From: Kordia jejudonensis
GTDB taxonomy: Bacteria; Bacteroidota; Bacteroidia; Flavobacteriales; Flavobacteriaceae
Assembly (NCBI RefSeq): GCF_001005315.1
Contig: NZ_LBMG01000012.1
Span: forward strand, 61,927-125,926
Direction: 5' to 3'
DNA length: 64,000 nt
A program made the translations under genes and the position numbers. Under the pieces are notes generated by a model. The model ran no database searches and had not been told where the DNA came from. It saw only the letters and a program-made list of their open reading frames with translations. Shown one piece after another: positions 42,435 to 53,065 of this stretch (within the stretch, counting starts at the first letter, position 1; each line of letters begins with the position of its first letter).

Positions 42435-45400
42435 TTATTTAACAATCAGCTTTTTTACACCTGATTTATATCCAGACTTAGATATGAATTGTACAAAATA
42501 GATTCCTCTAGGATATCTACTAATATCAACTAGTGTGGATTGATTAGCATCAGTAATACGGTTTAGTACGGATCCGTTAAATGATCTAATTATGTATTCA
42601 CCACTAATATCTTCATCTGTTTGTATTTTGAATTCTACTTTTGAAGAAGCAGGATTAGGCGTAACAGATAAACTTAGTGTCTCTTTGTCCACTCGTTTAG
42701 GATTTCTTATCGGATCATCAAAACAATCAGCACATTGTTTATCACTCCAAACAGTTTCACTTAAACCATCACATTTTGCGCCTATTCTATAAGAGAAGCA
42801 ATTGTTTTCAAGATTTCTAGGAAAAATACGAACTCTATTTGTATCACCAATATTCCAAGTGTCAGTAGTTACTGCACCTCCAAAACAGAAACAATCAGGA
42901 TCATTCCAAATCACTTGAATAACATATTGATCTGCACCATTTACTTGATCAAATGTAGCCCAATACGTATCACAATCATAGTCTAAGTTTGTAGGCTTAC
43001 CTTCAATTCTACAACATGTTCTACATTGCGGATCTCCCCAAATAATAGCACCATTACATCTAACTCCTATTTGAATGGTTAGACATTCAACATCTTCTGC
43101 ATTAGGGATTGTATAACTCGTTTGAGTATAACTTAAGTATTTTGTAATACTAGGCTGCGTTAATGGTTTTTCGCAACATGTACCTTCATTAAGATATACA
43201 CGTAAGACGTAACCATCTACATTAGCTTGATTAACCCATGAAACCGTACTATCTGCACAATCAAATCTAGGTCTAACCTTTTTTGAATCACAAGGGAAAT
43301 ATGTATCTATAATACTACAATCGACGACTTGTTCTGGGGTAAAAATGTCCACTTTGTTTTTGTTTTTTTCTGATATTTTTACAGTTCTTGCAAAACATAT
43401 TTCACCACAAGGAGTCCGTAATTTATGAATAAGTGTATACTCAACACCAAATTCAGCGCCACTGTAACTAAAATTATCTATAGAAGAGCTTACAGCAGTA
43501 TAGCCTCCACTACCGTCACTTTTTAACAAATACCATTCATGCAATACATTGTGACTACTGTACGTCTCAAAATTAGAGCTAGAAATTGTGTAAGTAGCAC
43601 CCGAACCTCCACTAGTAGCAGGGAAGAAGCTGGCGTCCCAAAAATTATCACAACATTGCACGGTAAATCTCTTTTCTACAGGTGTCCATACTCTACATTT
43701 ATCTAAATTGGAGAACGCAATAGTTAATTGGTATTCGCCTTCAGTAAAGTATTTAGGAGTGTCAAGAGAAGCAAATTTTTCAGAAATATTTACTTCATTC
43801 ATATTTCCATAAAGCCATCCAAGAGATCCAAACCACTGTTTTTGACCGTTTACAATTTTCCATGCATGAATGTTGTACTTACTTTCTCCAGTTGTTGCGG
43901 AACCATCTGCCCAAATATCTTCTCCAATACAAAAGACGTTTTTCTCATTGTCGTTTACATCTTCCAATATATAATCAGCAGGTTCTACATAAAAAGGTTC
44001 AACTGGAATACGACGCTCACGCCAGCCATAACAAAAGTCACTCCAAATACCGTGTTTAACGTAGTATCTTTTAGACATGTCTAACCAATCCCAATTCGCT
44101 GTAAGTCCATTTTGTATGCCACCAATAGGACCATCAACCGTATTTGCATCTGAAACTTCGCCTTGTGTATCTGTTTGATACAATCCCCACCAATGATTTT
44201 GTGGATCTAAATCTGATGCTGTTACCCTTACTTTCCAAGTACCATCATCACAATAGGTTTCAATTTCGAAATCGGCATTGTCTGTAGTATCACAAGGGAA
44301 ACAGCTTCCGAGACAATTGGCATCACTGACTCTATCTCGTAATAAATCTCCAGGTTCATTACCAAATCCTAAGGCAAAACTAATTCCAGGACCAGATCCA
44401 TGACAATACGACATTATTGTACCTCCATTTGTAGGCGGAATGATGATACTGTCATCATCACAATCATCAATATCGCTCCAAAACTGACTACCGCAATCAT
44501 CTATTTGTTCATTTCCATTTGGTCCCCATGCACAATCATGTGTATGACGAGAACCTATTGTGTGTCCCATTTCATGTGAAAAAACCATTACAGACCACGA
44601 ATAATTTGGAATATCCATTACATCATCCCTTACATCTGAGTACGCGTGTGCATCATCTTTATCGCATAATTGATCTCTTCTAGCTCTACCGCCGTTGTTC
44701 CCAGGATCCATATCAACTAAATGTGCAATATTACCAGTGTAATTATCATCTAACTCATCGCGGAAATCACTCAATATATCTGCTGAATTACTATCTGCGT
44801 ATGGATCATCTGTGTCCCAGACTAAAATGTCCGAAATATCAATAGCTATATTTTCATTTTGATATATAACAGCTACCTGATTAAACAGATTTATTATATA
44901 CGCTTCACTATTTGCTACACTTCCTCTGTCGGTAAATAACTCAAAACCAGCTTCTATGTATACTTTAATACAAGTAGGTTCAAAAGCTTCAAGGTTTCCA
45001 TTCAATCTATTTGTATCCTTTTTTTGACCAGAATCAGTCTCTTCTACCTCACAAATGAAATCAGGAAATGATGTAATATCAGAATCCTTATATACTATAT
45101 GTATTGATTCATTTTCCATTTTTCCAATGGAATAATTACCTAGATTCGGTAGTGAAAACATTCCACTTATTTCTGTTTTCCCAATAGTTAATGCGGCAAT
45201 TCCTTTTACACCATTATGCACTACTTCTCCTCTAAGAATAGTTATTGTATTTCGAATGCTAGTATAGGGTTTTCCACTGCTTGTACGCACTGTATAATTC
45301 CCTAAGAGATTTGAGCTTTCTATTAAATTTAATTCAGCAAAAGTGCCATCAGGAAGTGGAACTGATACGGTAAAAAAGCGTTCTTCAGATGTATGAACCT

Positions 45401-45635
45401 GATCTAAAGCCGACGCAGATACATTCAGAAATTTAAATGCCTTAACATCTTTTTGAACTAGCCTACTTAGTTTAGTGTCTGAGGTCTCTTTAAAAAAATC
45501 TAGTTTTTCAAAATGAACATTGGATTCTTTTAATTTAGAAATATCTTCAATAAGACAGCCATGTTTTCGCTCTTGGGCATTTGAGAACAAACATCCCAAA
45601 AGACAAATAGTCAACATTAATAAAGTTTTTTTCAT
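42435..45635 (-). CDS. Secreted reprolysin-like (M12B/metzincin) metalloprotease with T9SS tail
   Basis: A 1066-aa protein with signal peptide (about 1-20, CLLGCLFSNAQ) and a propeptide-like region to about 215. The metzincin catalytic domain has HEMGHTIGSRHTH (H354, E355, H358, H364) and a Met-turn GGTIMSYCH (M408). A Cys-rich accessory domain at about 555-675 (VFCIGEDIWADGS...) also occurs three times in the protease at 46415. Cys-rich Fn3-like blocks follow, and a C-terminal type A T9SS sorting domain (LSVTPNPASSKVEFKI ... ISRYPRGIYFVQF). It would be secreted by the T9SS and degrade proteins or peptides outside the cell. Confidence 0.9.
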   Translation of the reverse strand: MKKTLLMLTICLLGCLFSNAQERKHGCLIEDISKLKESNVHFEKLDFFKETSDTKLSRLVQKDVKAFKFLNVSASALDQVHTSEERFFTVSVPLPDGTFAELNLIESSNLLGNYTVRTSSGKPYTSIRNTITILRGEVVHNGVKGIAALTIGKTEISGMFSLPNLGNYSIGKMENESIHIVYKDSDITSFPDFICEVEETDSGQKKDTNRLNGNLEAFEPTCIKVYIEAGFELFTDRGSVANSEAYIINLFNQVAVIYQNENIAIDISDILVWDTDDPYADSNSADILSDFRDELDDNYTGNIAHLVDMDPGNNGGRARRDQLCDKDDAHAYSDVRDDVMDIPNYSWSVMVFSHEMGHTIGSRHTHDCAWGPNGNEQIDDCGSQFWSDIDDCDDDSIIIPPTNGGTIMSYCHGSGPGISFALGFGNEPGDLLRDRVSDANCLGSCFPCDTTDNADFEIETYCDDGTWKVRVTASDLDPQNHWWGLYQTDTQGEVSDANTVDGPIGGIQNGLTANWDWLDMSKRYYVKHGIWSDFCYGWRERRIPVEPFYVEPADYILEDVNDNEKNVFCIGEDIWADGSATTGESKYNIHAWKIVNGQKQWFGSLGWLYGNMNEVNISEKFASLDTPKYFTEGEYQLTIAFSNLDKCRVWTPVEKRFTVQCCDNFWDASFFPATSGGSGATYTISSSNFETYSSHNVLHEWYLLKSDGSGGYTAVSSSIDNFSYSGAEFGVEYTLIHKLRTPCGEICFARTVKISEKNKNKVDIFTPEQVVDCSIIDTYFPCDSKKVRPRFDCADSTVSWVNQANVDGYVLRVYLNEGTCCEKPLTQPSITKYLSYTQTSYTIPNAEDVECLTIQIGVRCNGAIIWGDPQCRTCCRIEGKPTNLDYDCDTYWATFDQVNGADQYVIQVIWNDPDCFCFGGAVTTDTWNIGDTNRVRIFPRNLENNCFSYRIGAKCDGLSETVWSDKQCADCFDDPIRNPKRVDKETLSLSVTPNPASSKVEFKIQTDEDISGEYIIRSFNGSVLNRITDANQSTLVDISRYPRGIYFVQFISKSGYKSGVKKLIVK

Positions 45636-46414
45636 TATTATATATTTTATGATTCCTACTCTTTTACTTGGCTTTTCGGATTCCGCCTTTTATATATCGT
45701 TTCATAAATTAAGAGTCATCGATTGAATTTTGTTACCGATGTATCAAAGCTGCTGCGAAAAAAATTCCGTTAAGAAGAATTCTTTCTTCATAGTACTATT
45801 TTGTATGTATTTGATAGACAAGTTTTAAAAATTGATATGAGGTAAAACTAATAAAACAACAATCACTATAGTAGTTATACATAATACAATTCCCTGAATT
45901 GTAATAACCAAAAAGAAGTAAAGTGCAGGAATTCAATAAAGGGAGAAAAGTAAGTCAAGGTTAACTTAAGTTTTTGTAAATCAAGCTGTTTTGATTATCA
46001 ATCCTACATTGTATGAAATGCTTTAGGCAGTTTTCTTATTTGTAGAATTTGAACATGTCATTTCGTTTATTTCCTTGATGTTGGAATATTCTTTCAGCTT
46101 TTTCTCCATTATAAGAGTAAAAATCAGATTATTTTCAAGCTATTGCGCATTTGAATTCAAAAAATATCATGAAACATCTGTTCAAGTGATTTTGAGGTGC
46201 GAAAAATTTTATTGAGAATATTTTCCATTCGTCAATTGATATACCAATGAAAACGTATTAATAATTAGTTTCTCAGCTTTTAATGATACAATATTCTTTT
46301 CCAAATCAATATAAAATCGGGTAACAAAATACACTAAACTCATCTTAGTAATGTGTTCGCACCTCATTCAGGGTAAGATTCAAAATAATAATAAATAACA
46401 ACTAAAACACACCG
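45636..46414. other. Divergent intergenic region between the two proteases
   Basis: This is 779 bp with no supported gene. A 28-codon minus-strand ORF (46023-46109, beginning MEKKLKEYSN) exists but has no family support. Promoters of both proteases must lie here, yet no perfect TTG/TAnnTTTG pair was found, suggesting another sigma factor or an activator. Confidence 0.55.
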
Positions 46415-49400
46415 ATGAAAACAAAAAAACTACTCATTTTAGTACTCTTTTTTTGCGGGCTATTTTTTCAAGGAATAGCGCAAGAAAGTAAGATAAAAGA
46501 AAAGAAAATTTCCAAACTTGGGAATTCAACCTTTATCAGATTTGAAAATGATAATTCCTATCAAACAAATCAAATTCCAACTTTTTTTAAAGAAGAATTA
46601 GCAGTAAAAGCAAGCGACGAACTCAGAGAGATGAACTCAAAAAAGGATGAGCTCTCTTTTACCCATTACACGTACCAACAATACTACAACAATATCAAAG
46701 TAGAACACGGTATTTACAAAGTTCACGCAAGAGATAATTACCTCACAAGTGCTAATGGTGAGTTTTTTGATGTGCAAATCGCAGGAACAACAGCTTCCAT
46801 ATCTGCAAAAAATGCATTTGAAAGGCTATTAAGCCAAATCAACGCTACAACGTATGCTTGGGAAAGCGAAACCAACGCATTACGTGGCGATTATCAAAAA
46901 CCAGAAGGCGAATTGGTAATACTTCCCGTTAAAAATAATGATCGTACAGGTTTTGACTTTAAGTTGACGTATAAATATGATATATATACACTAGCTCCTT
47001 TTAACAGAGCGATTTATTTTGTAGATGCCAATTCGGGGAATATTGTTGCAAGAGAACAAGTGATGTGTACCTCAGATGCAGATACGATGTATAGCGGACA
47101 AAGAGATATTGAAACGGAAAGCACAGCAGACGGTTTTAGACTTCTCGACGATACAAGAGGTGGCGGAATTTATACCAGAAACAATGAAAGTGCTTTGAGT
47201 ACTAACTTAGGTGGAGCAATTGACTTTTTAGACGCTGATGATGATTGGACAGTTGCAGAATGGAATAATGCAGATCAAGATCAAGCAGCTTTAGATGCAC
47301 ATTGGGGATTGGAAATGACATACGATTACTTTTCAAATGTTCACGGTAGAGATAGTTTTGATGATAGTGGCACTAGAATAAACGCATTTGTACATGTGCT
47401 TTTTCCAATTACAGACATATTTGGGAATGTTGTTGGGAGTGATCCAAACAATGCTGCATGGACAGGAACTAATATCGTTTTTGGTGATGGAGATGGTACA
47501 CAATTTACGCCATTAACAGCTTTAGATGTTAGCGCTCATGAAATGGCACACGCAGTTGATCAATTTTCTTCTGACTTAATATATCAAGATGAATCAGGAG
47601 CTTTAGATGAAGGTCTAGCAGATATTTGGGGAGCTTGTGTGGAAAATATGGCTGCGCCAGAAAAAAATAGATGGTTTATTGGTGAAGATGTAAGATTGAC
47701 TGCGTATGCCCTAAGAGATATGTCTGATCCAAACAATTTAAACTTACCAGACACGTATGAAGGTACGTTTTGGGCTACTGGAGCAGGTGATTTCGGAGGT
47801 GTTCATACCAATAGTAGTGTGTTAAATCACTGGTTCTTTTTATTAGTGGAAGGTTCTGCTAGTACTGATGAAGTAAATGATAACGGAGATGCATTTTCGG
47901 TAAACGGAATTGGAATTGCAGATGCCGAACGTATTGCCTTTAGAATGGAAACTGTATACTTAACAGCTAGTTCTAATTATGCTGCGGCGAGAGAAGGTGC
48001 AATAAATGCAGCCATTGATTTATTTGGAGATTGCTCTGTGCAACGTATAGCTACTCAAAATGCTTTTTATGCGGTTGGTGTAGGTGATGAATTTGAAGAA
48101 AATATAGCTTTTCATTTTGAAGATTCGCAAGGAAACATAAAAGATACTTTTTGCGTAGGACAAGACGTTATTTTAAATGCAAATGCTACAGTTCAAGGTT
48201 CTCAGAACGCCTATTTTATGGATATTTGGAGAGTAAATACTGACGGATCTGTCACTTGGTTGGCTAGTCAAGGATCTTCAAATGTTGCTTGGCCAGGTTG
48301 GTTTGATGGTACTCCAACAGAAATAAATATTTCTGATTTGTACGAAAATGATCCTGATGGAAGCCTAGTTTTTCAAGAAGGAGTAACCTATCGTGTAAAA
48401 TTGGCTATCAATAGCGATGATTGTGGTTGGTTGCCTTTAGAACGTGATTTTACAATAGGAGACGATATAGATTTTCATTTTCAAGATGATCAAGGAAATA
48501 GACAAGATGAATTTTGTATTGGCGAAGATGTTTTCCTAGATGGAAGAGAAAACATGGATACAGGTTCCTATTTTATAGACCTTTGGCGAGTAAACGCTGA
48601 CGGAAGTCAATCTTGGTTATCCGCACAAACTAGTACTGGTTGGGATACAGGAACTCCTGATAATGTAAATATTACAGAACTTTTTGAAACTGATTTAGAA
48701 CATCCAATCGTATTTCAAGAAGATGTTATTTATTCTGTGAAACTTGCATTGAATATTCCTGATTGTGGTTGGACTTCTATTCAACATGAATTTGTATACC
48801 GAGGAAAAGGCGATATTGATTTCCTTTTCCAAGATGCACAAGGTAATCCTAAAACGGAATTTTGTGATGATGAAGACGTTTTCTTAAACGGAAGTGATAA
48901 TGTAGATACAGGTTCATATTTCATTGATTTATGGAGAGTAAACGCAGATGGAAGTCAATCTTGGTTATCTGCGCAAACAAGCAATGGTTGGGACACAGGA
49001 ACTCCTGATAATGTAAATATTACACAGCTTTTTGCAACTGATTTAGAACATCCAATTGTATTTCAACAAGGTGTTACGTATTCCGTAAAATTAGCACTTA
49101 GCATAGAACCTTGTGGTTGGACATCTATTCAGCATGAATTTACAATAGTGAACTGCCTAATTGGTGGAGGAGATCCTTGCGATAAACTTATTGAAAATGT
49201 AGTGTACACTAGAAGTGGAATTTCATGGGAAGCAATAAGAGGCGCCGTAGGATATGAAGTAGTAGCAATTTGTAACGAGCGAAGCAAAACCTGTGATTGT
49301 TCCACTCAAAAAGAAGATATAGCTTCGTCAACAATCGTGAGAACAAATTCATATCAAATTCCTGCGTCTCTTCAAAATGGTTGCTACACTTGGAAAATAC

Positions 49401-49657
49401 GTGTGCTTTGTGACGATAAAGTTGGCGCTAGTACATATCCAAATCCAACTACTGGAGCAGCTGATGTAAAAATGAGTGAATCGTTCGCCAAGTTGAATGT
49501 AAAATTGTATCGCATGGACGGATTCCAAATTATAGAAAGAGAGTATCAAAATACTGACAATTTTAAAATTGATCTATTAAGATATCCATCTGGAGTTTAT
49601 TTTATGCATATTCAAACTGAAAGAGGCTTGATTATTCAAAAAATAATAAAAGAATAA
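46415..49657 (+). CDS. Secreted thermolysin-like (M4) metalloprotease with T9SS tail and triple repeat
   Basis: A 1080-aa protein with signal peptide (about 1-22), an FTP/PepSY propeptide (about 50-215) and an M4 catalytic domain. The zinc site is HEMAH (H375, E376, H379) with E399 in GALDEGLADIWG, and the catalytic His is in FGGVHTNSS. After it come three copies of a domain of about 115 residues (about 564-683, 684-800, 800-911), each with FHFQDxQGN, FCxGED and VNITxLF elements. Copies 2 and 3 are nearly identical in DNA. A Fn3-like block and a type A T9SS sorting domain (YPNPTTGAADVKM...LRYPSGVYFMHI) close the protein. Confidence 0.93.
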   Translation: MKTKKLLILVLFFCGLFFQGIAQESKIKEKKISKLGNSTFIRFENDNSYQTNQIPTFFKEELAVKASDELREMNSKKDELSFTHYTYQQYYNNIKVEHGIYKVHARDNYLTSANGEFFDVQIAGTTASISAKNAFERLLSQINATTYAWESETNALRGDYQKPEGELVILPVKNNDRTGFDFKLTYKYDIYTLAPFNRAIYFVDANSGNIVAREQVMCTSDADTMYSGQRDIETESTADGFRLLDDTRGGGIYTRNNESALSTNLGGAIDFLDADDDWTVAEWNNADQDQAALDAHWGLEMTYDYFSNVHGRDSFDDSGTRINAFVHVLFPITDIFGNVVGSDPNNAAWTGTNIVFGDGDGTQFTPLTALDVSAHEMAHAVDQFSSDLIYQDESGALDEGLADIWGACVENMAAPEKNRWFIGEDVRLTAYALRDMSDPNNLNLPDTYEGTFWATGAGDFGGVHTNSSVLNHWFFLLVEGSASTDEVNDNGDAFSVNGIGIADAERIAFRMETVYLTASSNYAAAREGAINAAIDLFGDCSVQRIATQNAFYAVGVGDEFEENIAFHFEDSQGNIKDTFCVGQDVILNANATVQGSQNAYFMDIWRVNTDGSVTWLASQGSSNVAWPGWFDGTPTEINISDLYENDPDGSLVFQEGVTYRVKLAINSDDCGWLPLERDFTIGDDIDFHFQDDQGNRQDEFCIGEDVFLDGRENMDTGSYFIDLWRVNADGSQSWLSAQTSTGWDTGTPDNVNITELFETDLEHPIVFQEDVIYSVKLALNIPDCGWTSIQHEFVYRGKGDIDFLFQDAQGNPKTEFCDDEDVFLNGSDNVDTGSYFIDLWRVNADGSQSWLSAQTSNGWDTGTPDNVNITQLFATDLEHPIVFQQGVTYSVKLALSIEPCGWTSIQHEFTIVNCLIGGGDPCDKLIENVVYTRSGISWEAIRGAVGYEVVAICNERSKTCDCSTQKEDIASSTIVRTNSYQIPASLQNGCYTWKIRVLCDDKVGASTYPNPTTGAADVKMSESFAKLNVKLYRMDGFQIIEREYQNTDNFKIDLLRYPSGVYFMHIQTERGLIIQKIIKE

Positions 49658-49680
49658 TTTAATAATAATTTACTATTAAA

Positions 49681-49713
49681 AAAAGGCTGTCACTTTTATG
49701 TGATAGCCTTTTT
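49681..49713. terminator. Bidirectional terminator between the M4 protease and the helicase
   Basis: AAAAGGCTGTCAC pairs with GTGATAGCCTTTT (one G-T wobble) around TTTTAT, with A and T runs on the outside. It serves the convergent genes ending at 49657 and 49780. Confidence 0.85.
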
Positions 49714-49779
49714 ATTTATATGGTTTTTACCCACGTTCCTTATTTAAACGTCACACTATTATTTATTCGCTTAGCGTAA

Positions 49780-52779
49780 TTAATTTATCGAATCGTAGTT
49801 GTCAAACAATGTTTTTTGATAAATATTCCCTTTAAATTTATTTATTAGCTCTCTGATAAATTCATAGTGTTTTACATATTGATTTGGAATAAATAGTAAT
49901 TTAATTCCTTTAGCTTTTAAAAGCTCCATTTTGATTTTATCAGATTTCATTGTGCTTTTTCTCGAATAATGTTCTCTACCGTTTAGTTCAAAAACAATTT
50001 TAGGAACATTATCTTCATATAGCACTCCATCAAATTCTTTTCTATTTACCAACCCATTATTCTTTTCTTCAGGGAAAACATCAATAATTTTAACATTCCT
50101 TCTAAAGTTACTACCTATAATAGAACAATAATGGTTCATGGTTAGGTAAAATTCATTCTCAAATCTTGAATCATTTGAGAAACCTATGGTAAACTTATTT
50201 ACAGTACTCTGGGGCACAATTGTTGTTCCATTTTTTGCTACATAATCAATTAAAGCATATAAATCGTCATCTCTTTTTGAAAGAGTATCAATGGCTTTTG
50301 TATCTGTTACAACAATAAGATTTTCTTTTGCTCTAGTAACTCCAACATTTATTAACTGACTATTATTTTTTATCCAATCGTATGTTTTAGAAGATGTGTT
50401 TTTTGAAATTGCAGTAGATATGATTATGGTTTTATTTTCTTGCCCTTGAATTTTATGAATCGTTCCACAACTAACAGAAGCCGCTATTTCTCCTTTCTTT
50501 TTTGCAACCTTTAGATAATGATTAATGACTTCTTCCTGATTTCTAAATGGTGTAATAATAAATACGTCTTTTAAATTATTTTCTTTTATATAGTCTACAA
50601 TTACATTAGCTTCTTCTATTTGTGAGTTCTTATTTTTATGATTTGTATTCGTTACATCTATAAGTTTAATATCGCCTTGCGTTTGAATTGCTTTAAGATT
50701 TAATCTACTCTCATAAAACCTCATATTGGAATAATTGATAATCTTTTTACCACATCTATAATGATAGCTTAATAGTATATTACGTGAAATATTATCGATG
50801 CTTTTATACACAGAAAGAATTGAATTATTAAAATAGTCATAAATTTCGTCAACTCGGAATTTTTTCATCAATTGCTCATTTCTCGTTTCTTCAAAAATTA
50901 CAATAGGTTTTAGTTGATTTGTGTCGCCAATCAAAACCATGTTTATACATTTTGAAATAGGAATTAGGCTTGTAGCAATATCACATTGTCCTGCTTCATC
51001 AATGGCTAGTAAGTCAAATTTGAATTTTCTTCCCAACTTACGGCACGATAAGTTTGTTGTTAAAATGATAGGAAATACTTTTGTAAATCTTTCTAAATTT
51101 TCATCGTCTGCAATCCATTTATTAAAAAAATTAATTTGTTTCTTTTCATCTTCTAAATACAGTATTTCAATTAAGTCACTGTATTTTTTTGTTTTCAATC
51201 GCTTAATGTATTTTAAACATTCAAAATAAAAGAATTGTTGCAACTGATAATTATCTTTGATTACCTCAAATATCCCTTTTATGTTATCGTCTGTGGTTTG
51301 AGGAATCTCTTTTAATCGTTTTTCAAGTTTGTGTTTTTCTTGCTCCAGTAAATAATAACTGCCTTTTGATAATAAACTATCAACAAAATCCAAATTTTGT
51401 TCTAAATCAATTTTGTCTTCATAGTTTTTCAGTTTTTCAAGAAGCATTTCATTTTTCGCTCTTGATTTTTCTTTTAAATTAAAGAGGAGTGTTTCTTTTG
51501 GAACGTCCCTTGTTTGAAATTCATATAGTTCTTTTATCTTTTTTAAAGCTTTAACTACTAACTTATTATTTCCAAGTCGAATAATGGGAAATAATATCTC
51601 CTTATTCTTGTATTTGCCAAGAAATAATTTGTCTTTTATTCCATCGATTGGAATATTGTTATTTGAGGAAATCAGTAAGGTTTTAGTATTAGTCAAACAG
51701 TTCACTACGATATTTAGGATCGTTTGTGTTTTACCAGTACCTGGAGGACCTTGCACATACGTTATAGGAAACTTTAATGAATTATAAATTGTTCTTAGTT
51801 GATCTATATTAATACTATTGTCATAAAGAACTATATGAGGTTCTGTTCTGTTTTTTCTATCGATCAAAGAAAAATTTTGAAAGAAAGCTCTTAATGGCGG
51901 ATCCATTTTCTCCTTTGAATACTGTACGTTTATCTCATCGTAAATGCCAGATATATCAATTTGGGCATACCCTAACACAACTATTTCGGGTCTTGTATTA
52001 AGTAATTCTCCAGATTTAAAACTACTTTTTAAGAGTTCAATAGTTTCATTCTTATTTCTAAGATACAAAGCTTCAAAATCAGCAGGATTCATATCCGTAT
52101 AATACGACAAAGAATATTTGATATCTTCTACATAGAAATTTGAATTAAAGTAGATATTATTTCCTATTTGTAATGTCTTTTCTATAGGATCAAAAGTTAG
52201 TTTTCTGTACGCAACTACAAATTTTCCTCTGGATTCTAAATCTATAGAGAATTCACAAATGGCGAGTTCGTAATCATGAAATCTATTATAATCATTGGAA
52301 TAAATTTCTTTTAGTATTTGTTTTTGTTGCGTATAAGATAATTGATAAGGATTTTTCTTAATAAGTTCATTTATTTCAAGATTTTGAATTAGATGTTGCT
52401 TATATAAAAAAGGATCTGAGTTGGCTTTGTAGCATGCTAAATAATAGTTGAGTATATTATTGTCAAACCGATCAAAGTCATATTTATGTAAACTGACATC
52501 TTCATCAAGTTTTTTTATCAGTTCTTCAGAAACTTCATAATGGGAGAATTTCAAAATTTCAGCATTCTGAATGCTTGAAATATAAATCTTTTTATTTAGA
52601 AGTGGTTCATTCTTTGTAACATTAAATATATTTACAAAAAGCTCGTCACTAGCGTTGATATCCAAAATTGAAATCCAGAAGGGGGTAATCTCACCTTTTA
52701 TATTCTTATAACGTATGTTTAGGTATTTACCTTCTCGAATGGCTTTTCCTATAAATGCTGTCGTACTTATTTTTGACAT
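49780..52779 (-). CDS. SF1 (UPF1-like) helicase fused to a PD-(D/E)XK-type nuclease
   Basis: A 999-aa protein. The N-terminal 320 residues are not recognised. The helicase core has Walker A VQGPPGTGKTQT (about 340-351), the DEAG box AIDEAGQCD (about 592-600), GDTNQLKPIV, and motif VI VGVTRAKENLIVV (about 811-823). A large helical insertion separates the first two motifs. The C-terminus (about 905-990) has EFDGVL then VFELNGREHY, the D...ExN pattern of DUF2726/DUF559-like restriction nucleases. Such helicase-nuclease fusions occur in plasmid- and phage-defence genes. It stands alone between terminator-bounded neighbours. Confidence 0.85.
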   Translation of the reverse strand: MSKISTTAFIGKAIREGKYLNIRYKNIKGEITPFWISILDINASDELFVNIFNVTKNEPLLNKKIYISSIQNAEILKFSHYEVSEELIKKLDEDVSLHKYDFDRFDNNILNYYLACYKANSDPFLYKQHLIQNLEINELIKKNPYQLSYTQQKQILKEIYSNDYNRFHDYELAICEFSIDLESRGKFVVAYRKLTFDPIEKTLQIGNNIYFNSNFYVEDIKYSLSYYTDMNPADFEALYLRNKNETIELLKSSFKSGELLNTRPEIVVLGYAQIDISGIYDEINVQYSKEKMDPPLRAFFQNFSLIDRKNRTEPHIVLYDNSINIDQLRTIYNSLKFPITYVQGPPGTGKTQTILNIVVNCLTNTKTLLISSNNNIPIDGIKDKLFLGKYKNKEILFPIIRLGNNKLVVKALKKIKELYEFQTRDVPKETLLFNLKEKSRAKNEMLLEKLKNYEDKIDLEQNLDFVDSLLSKGSYYLLEQEKHKLEKRLKEIPQTTDDNIKGIFEVIKDNYQLQQFFYFECLKYIKRLKTKKYSDLIEILYLEDEKKQINFFNKWIADDENLERFTKVFPIILTTNLSCRKLGRKFKFDLLAIDEAGQCDIATSLIPISKCINMVLIGDTNQLKPIVIFEETRNEQLMKKFRVDEIYDYFNNSILSVYKSIDNISRNILLSYHYRCGKKIINYSNMRFYESRLNLKAIQTQGDIKLIDVTNTNHKNKNSQIEEANVIVDYIKENNLKDVFIITPFRNQEEVINHYLKVAKKKGEIAASVSCGTIHKIQGQENKTIIISTAISKNTSSKTYDWIKNNSQLINVGVTRAKENLIVVTDTKAIDTLSKRDDDLYALIDYVAKNGTTIVPQSTVNKFTIGFSNDSRFENEFYLTMNHYCSIIGSNFRRNVKIIDVFPEEKNNGLVNRKEFDGVLYEDNVPKIVFELNGREHYSRKSTMKSDKIKMELLKAKGIKLLFIPNQYVKHYEFIRELINKFKGNIYQKTLFDNYDSIN

Positions 52780-52991
52780 GAATTAGGAGTGTTTCTATTC
52801 CTGTTTTTTCTAAAAATACAATTTTTCTCACAAAATTCAGAAATCTTTGTAACGGAAGTAATGTTTTAAAAAACAGTATATTTTTCTTCTTGAAATCTTC
52901 TATTAAAAAAGTTCGATTGCGGAAGTGTTAAGTCTACTAAAAAAAGGATTCTCAAAAATATGAAGCTTTTTTAATGTCTTTTCTAAAATAT

Positions 52992-53011
52992 ACCTAAAAC
53001 ATTTTTTAGGT
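52992..53011 (-). terminator. Hairpin after the tandem small secreted genes
   Basis: ACCTAAAA pairs with TTTTAGGT around CATT, about 55 bp past the stop at 53066. It lacks a clear T run on the minus strand, so it is a weak terminator candidate. The rest of the gap 52780-53065 shows nothing else. Confidence 0.4.
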
Positions 53012-53065
53012 GTAATAAACATTCGTAGTTAATTTTATTGAGATAATTTGGGCTAAACGACTATA

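Noticed and set aside
46023..46109. Small peptide gene (28 aa, minus strand) between the proteases
   Set aside because: It has no promoter box at a useful distance, no family similarity and no conserved feature; chance ORF is more likely.
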